A DNA stretch of 64,000 nt from an uncultured Bacteroides sp. (GTDB lineage Bacteria; Bacteroidota; Bacteroidia; Bacteroidales; Bacteroidaceae): NCBI RefSeq assembly GCF_963677945.1, contig NZ_OY782578.1, forward strand, positions 1,612,001 to 1,676,000, read 5' to 3'. The position numbers and the translations under genes are program-made. The notes below the pieces were generated by a model. It made no database searches, was not told the DNA's origin, and saw nothing but the letters and a program-made list of their open reading frames with translations. Below, in pieces: positions 1-9,107 of this stretch. The first letter of the stretch is position 1. The number at the start of each line of letters is the position of its first letter.

Positions 1-17
1 TAATGAAAAATCTGTTT

Positions 18-230
18 TTATTCTCCTTTAACTCTCTTTTCAATCCGTTCTTTCAATTCCTCTGCTTTGCCTTTAGCAGCATCTACTACATTCTTAAGCT
101 CATTCTTTGACATAGTATAATACTTATCGGCATATTCGCCAACGCATTCAAACTTGCCCTCTTCCTGCATTTTTCTGATAATATAGCCTATTGCACAACC
201 AACAGCTAATCCCCAAATAACTCCTTTCAT
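18..230 (-). CDS. Small YtxH-like membrane-associated protein
   Basis: A 70-residue protein. Residues 3-18 form one glycine-rich hydrophobic segment (GLAVGCAIGY), followed by a charged amphipathic helix rich in Lys and Glu. This layout, an N-terminal glycine-zipper-like membrane anchor with a helical cytoplasmic tail, is that of YtxH-type small proteins common in Bacteroidales. No catalytic residues are visible and the role is unknown. The gene faces away from the ferredoxin gene that follows, so the two are probably transcribed divergently from the 112 bases between 231 and 342. Its stop lies 18 bases from the window edge. Confidence 0.6.
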   Translation of the reverse strand: MKGVIWGLAVGCAIGYIIRKMQEEGKFECVGEYADKYYTMSKNELKNVVDAAKGKAEELKERIEKRVKGE

Positions 231-392
231 AATTTAAGTTTTTAACAGTTAGGTAAATTAGTGAACTCTCTATAAATTAAACACCTGAAATGGGTGCTTT
301 GTTTAGCGTGAACATCTTCTGTTCCTAATTGTTTTTTTACTATGCTGAAGAGAGTAGAGTTGATGTTTGATAAACCTAAATACTTAAATAAT

Positions 393-590
393 ATGGCAAT
401 TAAAAGAGTGTGGCTCGATGAGAGCGAAAACGAATGTATTTCATGTGGCGCATGTGAAACTGCATGTCCGCAAGTGTTTGAGGTGCCAGATAAAATGGTT
501 GTTAAAACAGGTGTTGACTTCAATCAATATGAAGCCGAAATTCTTGATGCTGTGGATGGCTGTCCTACAGAAGTTATAAAGTACGAATAG
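393..590 (+). CDS. Single-cluster [4Fe-4S] ferredoxin
   Basis: A 65-residue ferredoxin. The Cys pattern is C-I-S-C-G-A-C followed by a further Cys-Pro, and a last Cys-Pro lies near the C-terminus (DGCPTEVI). In single-cluster ferredoxins the first three Cys and the C-terminal Cys hold the cluster. A longer frame opens at 342, but its first 17 residues do not look like ferredoxin. The ATG at 393 gives the standard start just before the WLDE segment, so it is preferred. It acts as a small soluble electron carrier; its partner is not evident from the neighbours. Confidence 0.85.
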   Translation: MAIKRVWLDESENECISCGACETACPQVFEVPDKMVVKTGVDFNQYEAEILDAVDGCPTEVIKYE

Positions 591-623
591 ATGTTTTATT
601 TGGTACTAAATAGATATTCGGTA

Positions 624-1358
624 TTATAGTCTGATACCGGAAACAACAGCTTGTTCACTTTTCTCGAGTAAAGAATTGAAGTCGTATTCGCTGACTTTGA
701 TAGGAGGATGAACCGTGAATGTTAAGCGGTTGCCCAATCCCAGTGGAAAGGAACCATATTGGAACATTTTCCAGGAGTCGTTAATTGTTACAGGTACCAC
801 ATAGGCACTTGGTGCATATTTACATAAAATCTTCAAGCCATTAGGAGAAAATCTTTTTGGTTTTCCGGTTTTAGAACGTGTACCTTCGGGGAAGATTACT
901 GCCGAACGAGTGTTCGTTTCAATATATTCGCCAAGTTTTTTTATAGCAGGCAATGCTTGTTTCGGGTTCTTCCGGTCTATCAGCACTGAACCACCGTGAT
1001 TCAAATTGAAAGAGATGCTTGGAATGTTTTTTCCCAGTTCAATCTTACTAACAAATTTAGGGTGAAACTTTCTGAAGAACCATACAAAGCCCATAATATC
1101 AAAAAGACTCTGGTGATTTGATACAAAAATCAAAGGTTTACCTTCGGGGATGAGATCTAAGTTTTCAATTTTCGAGGATGAAAACGTAAGAGACATCGTT
1201 TTTAGCAGGAAGAAACCTAGATAATCTGCACTTTTCTTATGCGCATTGTATCCGAACCAGTTAAAACAAACCCACTGAATGGGGTGAAGCACACAGATTA
1301 CTAACAAAAAGGAAAAATAAGCAAGAAGTGATAGCGGGTATGATAATAGTTTTTTCAT
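624..1358 (-). CDS. plsC: 1-acyl-sn-glycerol-3-phosphate acyltransferase (PlsC family)
   Basis: A 244-residue membrane-associated acyltransferase that moves an acyl chain to lysophosphatidic acid in phospholipid synthesis. Residues 7-30 form an N-terminal hydrophobic anchor. The family's HX4D catalytic motif is present as NHQSLFD (His82, Asp87), and the second block, FPEGTRSKTG, which binds the phosphate, lies near residue 155. The length is normal for the family. It is a single-gene unit: its start faces the long non-coding region that holds the first repeat element, and its stop converges on the ferredoxin gene. Family membership is clear; a closely related lysophospholipid acyltransferase activity cannot be excluded. 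Confidence 0.85.
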   Translation of the reverse strand: MKKLLSYPLSLLAYFSFLLVICVLHPIQWVCFNWFGYNAHKKSADYLGFFLLKTMSLTFSSSKIENLDLIPEGKPLIFVSNHQSLFDIMGFVWFFRKFHPKFVSKIELGKNIPSISFNLNHGGSVLIDRKNPKQALPAIKKLGEYIETNTRSAVIFPEGTRSKTGKPKRFSPNGLKILCKYAPSAYVVPVTINDSWKMFQYGSFPLGLGNRLTFTVHPPIKVSEYDFNSLLEKSEQAVVSGIRL

Positions 1359-1468
1359 CTTTTGGAAATTTTCTGCAAAAATAGGATTTTTATTGATATC
1401 TGTTTAATATATTATCCAAATTTAATAAAACGACATAACCGATTTATAAATAATAATATTTTTCTATC

Positions 1469-1542
1469 ATTTATCTGCTACCTGCTACTAATTTAGTGCC
1501 AATGGTTTGGTAATTAATAAATTAAATTGGTAGCAGATAAAT
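1469..1542 (+). repeat. Left-end hairpin of the VapE element (copy 1)
   Basis: Bases 1469-1482 and 1529-1542 are perfect 14-base inverted repeats (core ATCTGCTACC / GGTAGCAGAT) around a 46-base A/T-rich loop. The same stem is found at 35975-36040 and 51034-51099 with matched changes on both arms. The unit ATCTGCTACTA recurs downstream at 1558-1568 and, inverted, at the right end. Confidence 0.8.
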
Positions 1543-1801
1543 GTTTTATACATTTTTATCTGCTACTAAATTCTGCATCTGCCACTAGTTTGTAATGGCT
1601 CAATTTTTATTTTTTGTGTCCAAAGAAAGCAGAGAAATTTCTTCCGGAAATTCTTATGAAGGAGTCGTTCTTTTTTCATATAATGCATAAGTGCAGTTAT
1701 TGCTTTTCTCCATTCATTTTAGGGTTCAAGCCTCTTTCAGAAAGTCGGTTACTGCTATTGTGTTTTATCTAGTTTGTTATACAATTCTTTTCTTAATACT
1801 A

Positions 1802-1893
1802 AGTAAGCCTGCAGCCGTGAACCGATAAGCCTGCATTCAGGGGCCCATGGGTTTACAGCTGCAGACCCATGGATCCTCGGCTGCGGGCTTACT
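1802..1893 (+). other. 92-base nested palindromic structure inside the element (copy 1)
   Basis: An outer 16-base stem pairs 1802-1817 with 1878-1893 with a single T-G wobble. An inner stem pairs 1841-1852 with 1865-1876 (GGGCCCATGGGT against ACCCATGGATCC, one mismatch and one wobble). The same figure occurs at 51363-51454 in the full copy. It is far more G+C-rich than its surroundings. It could be a structured RNA, a replication or processing site, or a strong terminator; the sequence does not decide. Confidence 0.65.
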
Positions 1894-2129
1894 AATATTT
1901 CTTTAACTTTTTGCTATATTACCTCCACAAAGAGGTAGATTTATATGTTGTTTTGTGGTAGAAAATAGTTTGATATATCGCCTGCCATTATCTGATTATC
2001 AGTTGTTTTTGATATAATTTTTATATCATGAAATAATAAAAAGAATATGAATATAATACAAGTTAGAAACTTACTAAGTAACATGAATGTTGTGGAATGA
2101 TAAATTTAGTAGCAGATAATCAGGTTTTA

Positions 2130-2195
2130 GTAGCAGATAGATCGTTGAACTTTTTTATCTGCTACCAGTTGAAAGTCCTTGTAAAAGGGCTTTTT
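2130..2195 (+). terminator. Right-end hairpin plus intrinsic terminator (copy 1)
   Basis: GTAGCAGATA at 2130-2139 pairs with TATCTGCTAC at 2156-2165. It is followed by a second stem, AAAGTCCTT (2172-2180) with AAGGGCTTT (2185-2193), running into a T tract. In the full copy this pair of hairpins stands right after the vapE-like stop codon. Confidence 0.6.
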
Positions 2196-2380
2196 GTTCG
2201 TTTTAGTGGAAGATGTGGGAGATAAATTGGGCGTTTTTTTAATACATACTTTTTTTGTAGCGATACTTGTTTCTATAATGAATAGTATCTGTTAGTGTCT
2301 TTTTCCTCATTCAGGCTAAAATAGACTGATTACTTGTATTTTTTGACTTTATCGTTTTATTTTAGTTTCAATAATTGCCC

Positions 2381-2388
2381 TATTTTTG
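2381..2388 (+). promoter_or_regulatory. Bacteroidales -7 promoter box upstream of the GH2 gene
   Basis: TATTTTTG fits the Bacteroides -7 consensus TAnnTTTG and lies 32 bases before the chosen ATG at 2421. The spacing suits a short leader. No clear -33 TTTG box was seen. Confidence 0.55.
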
Positions 2389-2420
2389 TTCGTAAAATAA
2401 TATATATAAAGTTTAATGTT

Positions 2421-4232
2421 ATGAGAAGAGTCCTTCTTTCCGCTTTCTTATTATTAACTGTTGTAACAAGTCGGGCACAGTGGGCACCGGCAGGTGATCG
2501 AATTAAAACCAAATGGAGTGCAGAAGTCAATCCTTCCAATGTGTTGCCAGAATATCCGCGTCCTATATTGGAGCGCAAGGATTGGAAGAATCTGAACGGA
2601 TTATGGGAATATGCCATTATTGATAAAGGTAAAACTATTCCGCAAAAGTTTGATGGACGAATACTTGTTCCGTTTGCTATTGAATCTTCTTTGTCGGGAG
2701 TAGGAAAAGTAATTGATGAAAACCATGAATTGGTTTATTCCCGTACTTTTGAACTATCTTCAGAATGGAAAGGAAAAAAGGTCTTGCTGCATTTTGGTGC
2801 AGTAGATTGGAAGGCAGATGTATGGGTAAATGGAGTTAAAGTTGGTTCTCATACAGGAGGTTACACTCCATTTACTTTTGATGTGACAGCTGCTCTGAAT
2901 AAAGGAAAAAATAAATTGATAGTCAAAGTCTGGGATCCAACTGATAAAGGATATCAGCCACGAGGCAAGCAAGTAAGTAAACCCGAAGGCATTTGGTATA
3001 CTCCGGTTACTGGCATCTGGCAGACAGTTTGGTTAGAACCCGTTGCTGAAAAATACATTCGGAATCTTAACATTACGCCGGATATTGATAATCATATCCT
3101 TACTGTAAAGGCCGAATTGAATAACACTTCTGCTTCAGATTTAATTGAAGTAGGTGTTTATGATGGTGATAAGTTAGTCAGTATTGGTAGAAGTATTAAC
3201 GGTGAAGCTGTAGAAGTACCTATGCCGGAAGATGCCAAATTATGGAGCCCGGAATCTCCTTTCTTATATTCATTGAAGATAAGTTTGAACAATGGAGGTA
3301 AAGTTGTAGACAAGATAGAAAGTTATGCTGCTATGCGGAAGTACTCCTCAGGACGTGATGCAAACGGTATTGTTCGTTTAGAGTTAAATAATAAGCCGTT
3401 ATTCCAATTTGGTCCGCTTGATCAAGGATGGTGGCCTGATGGTTTGTATACTGCTCCTACGGATGAGGCTCTGCGTTATGATATTCAGAAAACCAAAGAT
3501 CTAGGTTTCAACATGATTCGCAAGCATATAAAAGTAGAACCTGCGCGTTGGTATACTTATTGTGACCAATTGGGTATTATTGTATGGCAGGATATGCCTA
3601 GTGGTGACCGTAGTCCGGAATGGCAACCTCGTAACTATTTCAACGGAATCGAAAGAAAACGTTCCGAAGCTTCCGAGGCTTGCTATCGGAAGGAATGGAA
3701 AGAAATTATAGATTGTCTGTATTCCTATCCATGCATTGGAACATGGATACCGTTTAATGAAGCATGGGGACAGTTTAAAGCACCTGAAATAGCAGAATGG
3801 ACGAAACAGTATGATCCTACTCGTTTAGTGAATCCGGCAAGTGGTGGTAATCATTATACTTGTGGTGATATACTCGATTTGCATCATTATCCGGAACCAA
3901 AGATGTTTCTGTATGACGCACAACGTGCTACGGTATTGGGTGAATTTGGAGGTATCGGATTGGTACTGAAAGATCATATTTGGGAGCCGAACCGTAACTG
4001 GGGGTATGTTCAGTTTAATTCTTCCAAAGAAGCTACGGACGAGTATGTGAAATATGCCGATATGTTGTATAGGCTTATAGACAAGGGATTCTCAGCCGCA
4101 GTTTACACTCAGACAACAGACGTAGAGGTAGAGATAAACGGTTTGATGACTTATGACCGTAAGGTGATTAAGCTAGATGAGACAAGAGTGAATGAGGCAA
4201 ACAAACGTATTTGCAATGTTTTTAAGCGATAA
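2421..4232 (+). CDS. GH2 glycoside hydrolase (beta-galactosidase/beta-glucuronidase type)
   Basis: A 603-residue secreted GH2 enzyme. The ATG at 2421 is chosen over an in-frame ATG at 2334 because it starts a clean signal peptide (MRRVLLSAFLLLTVVTSRAQ) just after a promoter box. In order come a sugar-binding jelly-roll domain, an immunoglobulin-like sandwich and the TIM barrel. The acid/base Glu is in FNEAWG (about Glu447) and the nucleophile Glu in GEFGG (about Glu508), so both catalytic residues are intact. It lacks the large C-terminal domains of LacZ. It opens the PUL and has its own terminator, so it is probably co-regulated with the PUL rather than co-transcribed. Exact sugar specificity cannot be read. 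Confidence 0.85.
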   Translation: MRRVLLSAFLLLTVVTSRAQWAPAGDRIKTKWSAEVNPSNVLPEYPRPILERKDWKNLNGLWEYAIIDKGKTIPQKFDGRILVPFAIESSLSGVGKVIDENHELVYSRTFELSSEWKGKKVLLHFGAVDWKADVWVNGVKVGSHTGGYTPFTFDVTAALNKGKNKLIVKVWDPTDKGYQPRGKQVSKPEGIWYTPVTGIWQTVWLEPVAEKYIRNLNITPDIDNHILTVKAELNNTSASDLIEVGVYDGDKLVSIGRSINGEAVEVPMPEDAKLWSPESPFLYSLKISLNNGGKVVDKIESYAAMRKYSSGRDANGIVRLELNNKPLFQFGPLDQGWWPDGLYTAPTDEALRYDIQKTKDLGFNMIRKHIKVEPARWYTYCDQLGIIVWQDMPSGDRSPEWQPRNYFNGIERKRSEASEACYRKEWKEIIDCLYSYPCIGTWIPFNEAWGQFKAPEIAEWTKQYDPTRLVNPASGGNHYTCGDILDLHHYPEPKMFLYDAQRATVLGEFGGIGLVLKDHIWEPNRNWGYVQFNSSKEATDEYVKYADMLYRLIDKGFSAAVYTQTTDVEVEINGLMTYDRKVIKLDETRVNEANKRICNVFKR

Positions 4233-4270
4233 TTTGTAGATAAGAGATCGTTTTTTGGATGTTTTTAGTT

Positions 4271-4307
4271 AAAGTAAAGGCGAGAGTTCTCGCCTTTACT
4301 TTTTTTA
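4271..4307 (+). terminator. Intrinsic terminator after GH2
   Basis: AAAGTAAAGGCGAGA (4271-4285) is mirrored at 4288-4302 and followed by a run of T. It ends the GH2 transcript before the sensor gene. Confidence 0.85.
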
Positions 4308-4602
4308 TAAAATAGAAAGGTTAAAGTAAAAGGCTAAAAGATGAAAACATTTTATTGTTGCTATCCAGCGAGCAGCGAACTTTTGTAAGACGTAAGATAT
4401 TCCTAAGTAAGAAGAACTTTATTTAGCACATAAATTCTTAAGATAAACTTCTAACGAATACTTCAGAATGGTATTCCGCTTTGTTGGCTGGGATATTCAA
4501 TTGAAGGCGTAAAACTGCGTATAGGCTTAAAATAAGCTGTTTTTTGACTAATACGTTATAGGATTTGACCTTATTGTTTTATTTTCTTTTTCTAAAGATG
4601 CC

Positions 4603-4610
4603 TATTTTTG
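4603..4610 (+). promoter_or_regulatory. -7 promoter box of the hybrid sensor gene
   Basis: TATTTTTG matches TAnnTTTG and lies 62 bases before the chosen start at 4673. The rest of the interval from 4308 shows no coding or repeat structure. Confidence 0.5.
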
Positions 4611-4672
4611 CTTTTCTAAATGAGTATTTTTCCTTCTATTTTAAATCTGCAATAAACCTTAAATATAGCGTA

Positions 4673-7600
4673 ATGAAAAATCTTATTATAAGTATCTTCT
4701 TTTCTTTGTATGCTTTGCTTGCATTGCCGCTTTTTGCTCAAGATGCCGTTCACTATTATTTCAGAACATTAGATATTAGGAACGGTCTTACTCAGAATAC
4801 GGTGAACGCTGTTTTGCAAGATAGGAAAGGGTTTATGTGGTTTGGTACGAAAGACGGATTAAATCGTTTCGACGGTTTGTCTTTCCGTGTGTTTAAAAAG
4901 GAAGATAGCGGTTTAGGAAATAATTTCATCACTGCACTTTACGAAGATAAAAATGGAAATATATGGGTAGGGACCGATGCTGGAGTCTATATTTACGATC
5001 CTGCTTTAGAGAAATTCTCAGCTTTTGATAAAATAAGCAATACCGGCAAAGATATTAAACATGCCGTTACTTTAATAACTGGCGATAAAAAAGGTGATAT
5101 CTGGATTTCGTCAGACAATGACGGGTTATTCAGGTATGATCCCAATAACAGGCATCTGTTTAACTATTTATATAAAAAAGAACTTGCTAATGTTACCCGT
5201 TTCTGGTTTGAAGAAAACACATGTTGGATCAGTCTGTATGCAGATAATCTGTACTATACGGATAAGAATTTAAAATCACCCCTGACTCCATTCAGAGATG
5301 CCGAAGGAAAAGAGGTTTTCAAGAACGATATCATCAACTCTCAAGTGTCTGGTCCTCATAACTGTATTTATATTGGGTCGTTCAAAGGTCTGACGGAGAT
5401 CAATTTGACGACTCGCAAAGTGCGACGATTATTGAATGCTTATGTACGTTCTCTGCAATTCAAGTCTGATGAAGAACTATGGGCAGGAACAGAGTCCGGT
5501 TTATATATTTATAATCTTATTACAGGCAAGGTTACTCATTTGTCTGTTCCTTATCAGGATGATTCTTATGCCATGTCGGATAATGCGATCTATGCCTTAT
5601 GCCAGGATAAAGAGGAAGGAATGTGGATAGGATCTTATTTTGGTGGGGTGAATTATTATCCGAAACAGTGGACTTACTTTGAGAAGTTCTATCCACGGGA
5701 TGATATCAGAAACTTTGGCCGCCGTGTGCGTGAATTTTGTGAAAGTAATGACGGCACGTTGTGGATTGGTACGGAAGACAGAGGTTTGTTTCATTTTAAC
5801 CCGTCATCAGGCCAGATTGAACCTTTTGAGCATCCTAGCATTTATAAGAATATTCATGGCTTATGTTTGGATGGAAATGAACTATGGATCGGAACTTTTT
5901 CCGGCGGACTGAACCGTATTGATTTGCGTACGAAGCAAGTGAAACATTATAGTAAAGGCATAGCCCCCAATACATTAAATGCCAATGATGTTTTTTCTAT
6001 TTGCAAGACTACTGCCGGTGAATTGTGGATAGGCACCACTTCCGGCCTTTTGCTATATAACCGTTCAACAGACGACTTTACACGTATACCGCGATTGAAC
6101 AATGTATTTGTTTATAAAATATTGGAAGATTTCAACGGTAATATTTGGTTAGCTACTAACTCGAATGGTGTTTACTGTTATAATGTAACTAACCGGCGCT
6201 GGACGAATTTTGTTTCACAAAAAAATGATCCAACTTCGTTGCCTTACAATAAGGTTATTAGTATCTACGAAGACAGCAGGAAGCGTTTGTGGTTTATGAC
6301 ACAAGGTGCAGGCTTTTGCAGGTTCGAACCTAAAACGAAGAAATTTATACGGTATGATATGTCTCAAGGTTTTCCGAGTAATATTATTTACAAGATGGTG
6401 GAAGATAAACAGGGCTATTTGTGGATAACAACCGGTAATGGGCTGGTTTGTTTTAATCCCGAGACTGGAACCAAACATATTTATACTACAGCGAATGGCC
6501 TGCTTAGTAATCAGTTTAACTATCAGTCCGGCTATTGCGATAAGAGAGGGCAAATCTATTTTGGTAGTATCAATGGCTTTATTGCTTTTAATCCGAAAAT
6601 GTTTGTAGAAAATACGTTTATTCCTCCGGTGGTCATCACTGATTTCTTTCTGTTTAACAAGAGACTTCCCATTGGCTCTAACAGGTCACCTTTGAAGAAA
6701 AGTATCATCTATTCGGATGAAATAGAGCTGGATGCCGATCAGAATTCATTCTCTTTTCATGTGGCGGCTTTAAGTTATCAGGCACCAGAAATGAATAAAC
6801 TAGTCTATAAGTTGGAAGGTTTTGATCGGGAATGGTATCCTGTAGACAAGAATGCTTTGATTAATTATTCTAATTTACCTTATGGAACATATATATTCCA
6901 TTTAAAAGGCTCAAATAGTGACGGTAAATGGAATAATAGCGAACGGATTCTTAAAATTCATATTCGCCCGCCCTTCTATTTGTCTCCCTTTGCATACGGC
7001 ATTTATGTTGTAATTATTTTGCTTTCAATAGCCGGTGTAATTTATTATTTCAGAAAGAAGGCATTGCGTAAGCATCAACGCGCTATGGAGGTATTTGAAA
7101 GAGAGAAAGAACGAGAGTTGTATGCTGCTAAAATCGATTTTTTCACGAATGTGTCACACGAAATACGTACTCCTCTTACGCTGATCAAAAGCCCGCTCGA
7201 GAATGTGCTAGCTTCGAAGTATGTAGCCAATGAAATAAAAGACGATTTAAAAATTATGGATTTGAATACAAATCGCCTTCTCGATTTGGTGAATCAACTG
7301 CTTGATTTCCGTAAAACGGAGACCAAAGGATTTCAGCTGAATTTTGTAGAGTGTAGTGTGTCGGATATATTGCAGAAAATATATATGAGTTTTACACCAT
7401 TGGCACGGCAGAATGGGCTGAAATTCACTATGGATTGTCCGGATAATATACAGGCATCTGTGGATAGGGAAGGACTGACTAAAATTATTAGCAATCTGTT
7501 GGCAAATGCAGTCAAATATGCTGATACTTATATTTGTGTCAATTTGTCGGAAGAAGATAATTTGCTAAAGCTTTTTGTTTCCAATGATGGTGATGTTGTT

Positions 7601-8653
7601 CCTCTCGAAATGAGAGAAGAAATCTTTAAACCCTTTGTTCAGTGCAAACGAGGAATGCTTCGTTCCGTATCGGGAACCGGTATTGGATTGGCATTGGCCC
7701 GTTCCCTTGCCGAACTACATGAAGGAACATTATGCATGGACAATTCTACGGAATGTAACTGTTTTATATTGACTCTTCCTGCAAAGCATAAGCATACAAT
7801 TCCGGTTGTTGAAAGTAATAGTGAATTGTTACCTTCAGAACAGAGCTTTGAAGGTGAAGTTGAAAAGCGTGATGGGAAAAGTACTGATAATAGTTTGAAA
7901 AAGTTTCGATATACTGTTTTAGTAATTGAAGATAGTTCTGAAATGCTCTCGTTTGTAGTAAAACAGTTATCTGGAGATTACGAAGTGCTGACTGCTGGTA
8001 ATGGGGTGGAAGCGTTGGGTATTTTGAAAGAGAATACCGTTAATCTTATCATTTCAGATATTGTTATGCCTGAAATGGATGGATTGGAACTTTGTGATCA
8101 TTTAAAGTCGGAGTTGGATTATAGTCACATACCAATCATTCTATTGACAGCAAAAACTAATCTACAGTCGAAAATTGAAGGACTTAAATTGGGAGCCGAT
8201 GCATATATTGAAAAACCTTTTTCTGTAGAATATCTGAGAGTCTGTGTTTCCAATTTGCTGAATAACCGTGAGAAATTGCGTGCATCTTTTGCCCATTCGC
8301 CTTTTGTACAAACCAATACCATGGCTATGACAAAGGCAGATGAAGCTTTCTTAAAGAGTTTGAAAGAAGTGATAATGGATAATATGCAGAATCCCGACTT
8401 TTCTTTAGACGATATGGCAAATCTGTTGAATATGAGTCGTTCTAGCCTTAACCGGAAGATAAAAGGTGTATTGGACATGACGCCAAATGACTATATCCGT
8501 TTGGAACGCCTTAAAAGGGCTGCCCAGCTACTGAAAGAAGGTGAATGTAAAATTAATGAAATTTGCTATATGGTAGGCTTTAATACCCCTTCTTATTTTA
8601 CAAAATGTTTTTTGAAACAATTTGGGAATTTGCCTAAAGATTTCAGAGGTTGA
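4673..8653 (+). CDS. Hybrid two-component system sensor/regulator of the PUL
   Basis: About 1326 residues from the ATG at 4673, which starts a signal peptide (MKNLIISIFFSLYALLALPLFAQ); an upstream in-frame ATG at 4565 lies before the promoter box. Domains in order: a long periplasmic stretch of regulator propeller repeats (recurrent GxxWxGT and GLN/GLF motifs), a Y_Y_Y domain, one membrane helix near residue 774, a histidine kinase (phospho-acceptor in NVSHEIRTPLT), an ATPase with GTGIGLALAR, a receiver with Asp in IISDIVMPEMDG, and an AraC-type DNA-binding end. Such proteins bind an oligosaccharide of the target glycan in the periplasm and switch on the PUL promoters. Likely targets are the paired upstream sites at 8752 and 12397. 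Confidence 0.93.
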   Translation: MKNLIISIFFSLYALLALPLFAQDAVHYYFRTLDIRNGLTQNTVNAVLQDRKGFMWFGTKDGLNRFDGLSFRVFKKEDSGLGNNFITALYEDKNGNIWVGTDAGVYIYDPALEKFSAFDKISNTGKDIKHAVTLITGDKKGDIWISSDNDGLFRYDPNNRHLFNYLYKKELANVTRFWFEENTCWISLYADNLYYTDKNLKSPLTPFRDAEGKEVFKNDIINSQVSGPHNCIYIGSFKGLTEINLTTRKVRRLLNAYVRSLQFKSDEELWAGTESGLYIYNLITGKVTHLSVPYQDDSYAMSDNAIYALCQDKEEGMWIGSYFGGVNYYPKQWTYFEKFYPRDDIRNFGRRVREFCESNDGTLWIGTEDRGLFHFNPSSGQIEPFEHPSIYKNIHGLCLDGNELWIGTFSGGLNRIDLRTKQVKHYSKGIAPNTLNANDVFSICKTTAGELWIGTTSGLLLYNRSTDDFTRIPRLNNVFVYKILEDFNGNIWLATNSNGVYCYNVTNRRWTNFVSQKNDPTSLPYNKVISIYEDSRKRLWFMTQGAGFCRFEPKTKKFIRYDMSQGFPSNIIYKMVEDKQGYLWITTGNGLVCFNPETGTKHIYTTANGLLSNQFNYQSGYCDKRGQIYFGSINGFIAFNPKMFVENTFIPPVVITDFFLFNKRLPIGSNRSPLKKSIIYSDEIELDADQNSFSFHVAALSYQAPEMNKLVYKLEGFDREWYPVDKNALINYSNLPYGTYIFHLKGSNSDGKWNNSERILKIHIRPPFYLSPFAYGIYVVIILLSIAGVIYYFRKKALRKHQRAMEVFEREKERELYAAKIDFFTNVSHEIRTPLTLIKSPLENVLASKYVANEIKDDLKIMDLNTNRLLDLVNQLLDFRKTETKGFQLNFVECSVSDILQKIYMSFTPLARQNGLKFTMDCPDNIQASVDREGLTKIISNLLANAVKYADTYICVNLSEEDNLLKLFVSNDGDVVPLEMREEIFKPFVQCKRGMLRSVSGTGIGLALARSLAELHEGTLCMDNSTECNCFILTLPAKHKHTIPVVESNSELLPSEQSFEGEVEKRDGKSTDNSLKKFRYTVLVIEDSSEMLSFVVKQLSGDYEVLTAGNGVEALGILKENTVNLIISDIVMPEMDGLELCDHLKSELDYSHIPIILLTAKTNLQSKIEGLKLGADAYIEKPFSVEYLRVCVSNLLNNREKLRASFAHSPFVQTNTMAMTKADEAFLKSLKEVIMDNMQNPDFSLDDMANLLNMSRSSLNRKIKGVLDMTPNDYIRLERLKRAAQLLKEGECKINEICYMVGFNTPSYFTKCFLKQFGNLPKDFRG

Positions 8654-8751
8654 TGATGATTTTTCTTTGTGCGGTTTCTATAAGTTTTGTAAATTAGCAA
8701 TAGCTGTTTACAAACTAAATTGAACAATCAGAATTCTATTCAGGAGTGCTT

Positions 8752-8819
8752 TTTGAACATATAATTATATAGATTGAATATATTGTTGTATTTGTTCTTG
8801 TGAAAGAAGGCTATTTTTG
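8752..8819 (+). promoter_or_regulatory. Promoter/operator A upstream of GH115
   Basis: This 68-base block has a TTTG (8791-8794) and a TATTTTTG -7 box (8812-8819) 17 bases apart. It aligns without gaps to 12397-12464 upstream of susC; the first 45 bases are nearly identical. Two copies of one site before two transcription units of the same PUL is what is expected of the binding site of the hybrid regulator encoded just upstream. It leaves a leader of almost 290 bases before the GH115 start, in which no other feature was seen. Confidence 0.65.
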
Positions 8820-9107
8820 TATTCATGCATTTGATAAATATAAATAAGTATATTTATTTACAAGTAGCTTTTCCTCTTTAAATAATCATCATAAAATGTG
8901 TTAATTAGTAATGTATTTGGGAGAAATCCAGCGTCCTAATGAAATGCTTAATCATGCATTTTGCATACCTCTTTTAGTGGTGAGAGGTTATATAACTGTG
9001 GGTACGACAGGACTATTAAGTATTCTTTAAAAAAAACAACAAATTAAATGACATTAGAATGTCACAAGAATGAGTTTATATAATTTTTTAATGTATAAAA
9101 TAAAAAT

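Larger units (their letters stand above)
1469..2240 (+). mobile_element. Internally deleted copy of the VapE repeat element
   Basis: This 770-base non-coding stretch matches the two ends of the full element at 51034-53778. Bases 1469-2084 follow the left half (hairpin, 92-base palindromic structure, gene leader and about the first ten codons of the vapE-like gene). Near 2085-2091 the match jumps straight to the last codons, stop and right-end hairpin of that gene. About 1.98 kb of coding sequence is therefore missing, leaving a short non-autonomous derivative. The sequence has drifted clearly from the full copy, so it is not a recent event. It lies just upstream of the GH115 PUL. Confidence 0.8.

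Noticed and set aside
342-392. Upstream extension of the ferredoxin
   Set aside because: The extra 17 residues do not resemble ferredoxin; the ATG at 393 gives the usual N-terminus.
1441-2240. CRISPR array, because of the repeated ATCTGCTACTA words
   Set aside because: The repeats are irregularly spaced, in both orientations, and match element ends elsewhere; no spacers or cas genes.
2334-2420. Upstream extension of the GH2 gene
   Set aside because: It would include the promoter box at 2381 and put 29 residues before a clear signal peptide.
4565-4672. Upstream extension of the first hybrid sensor
   Set aside because: It spans the -7 box at 4603 and precedes a normal signal peptide at 4673.
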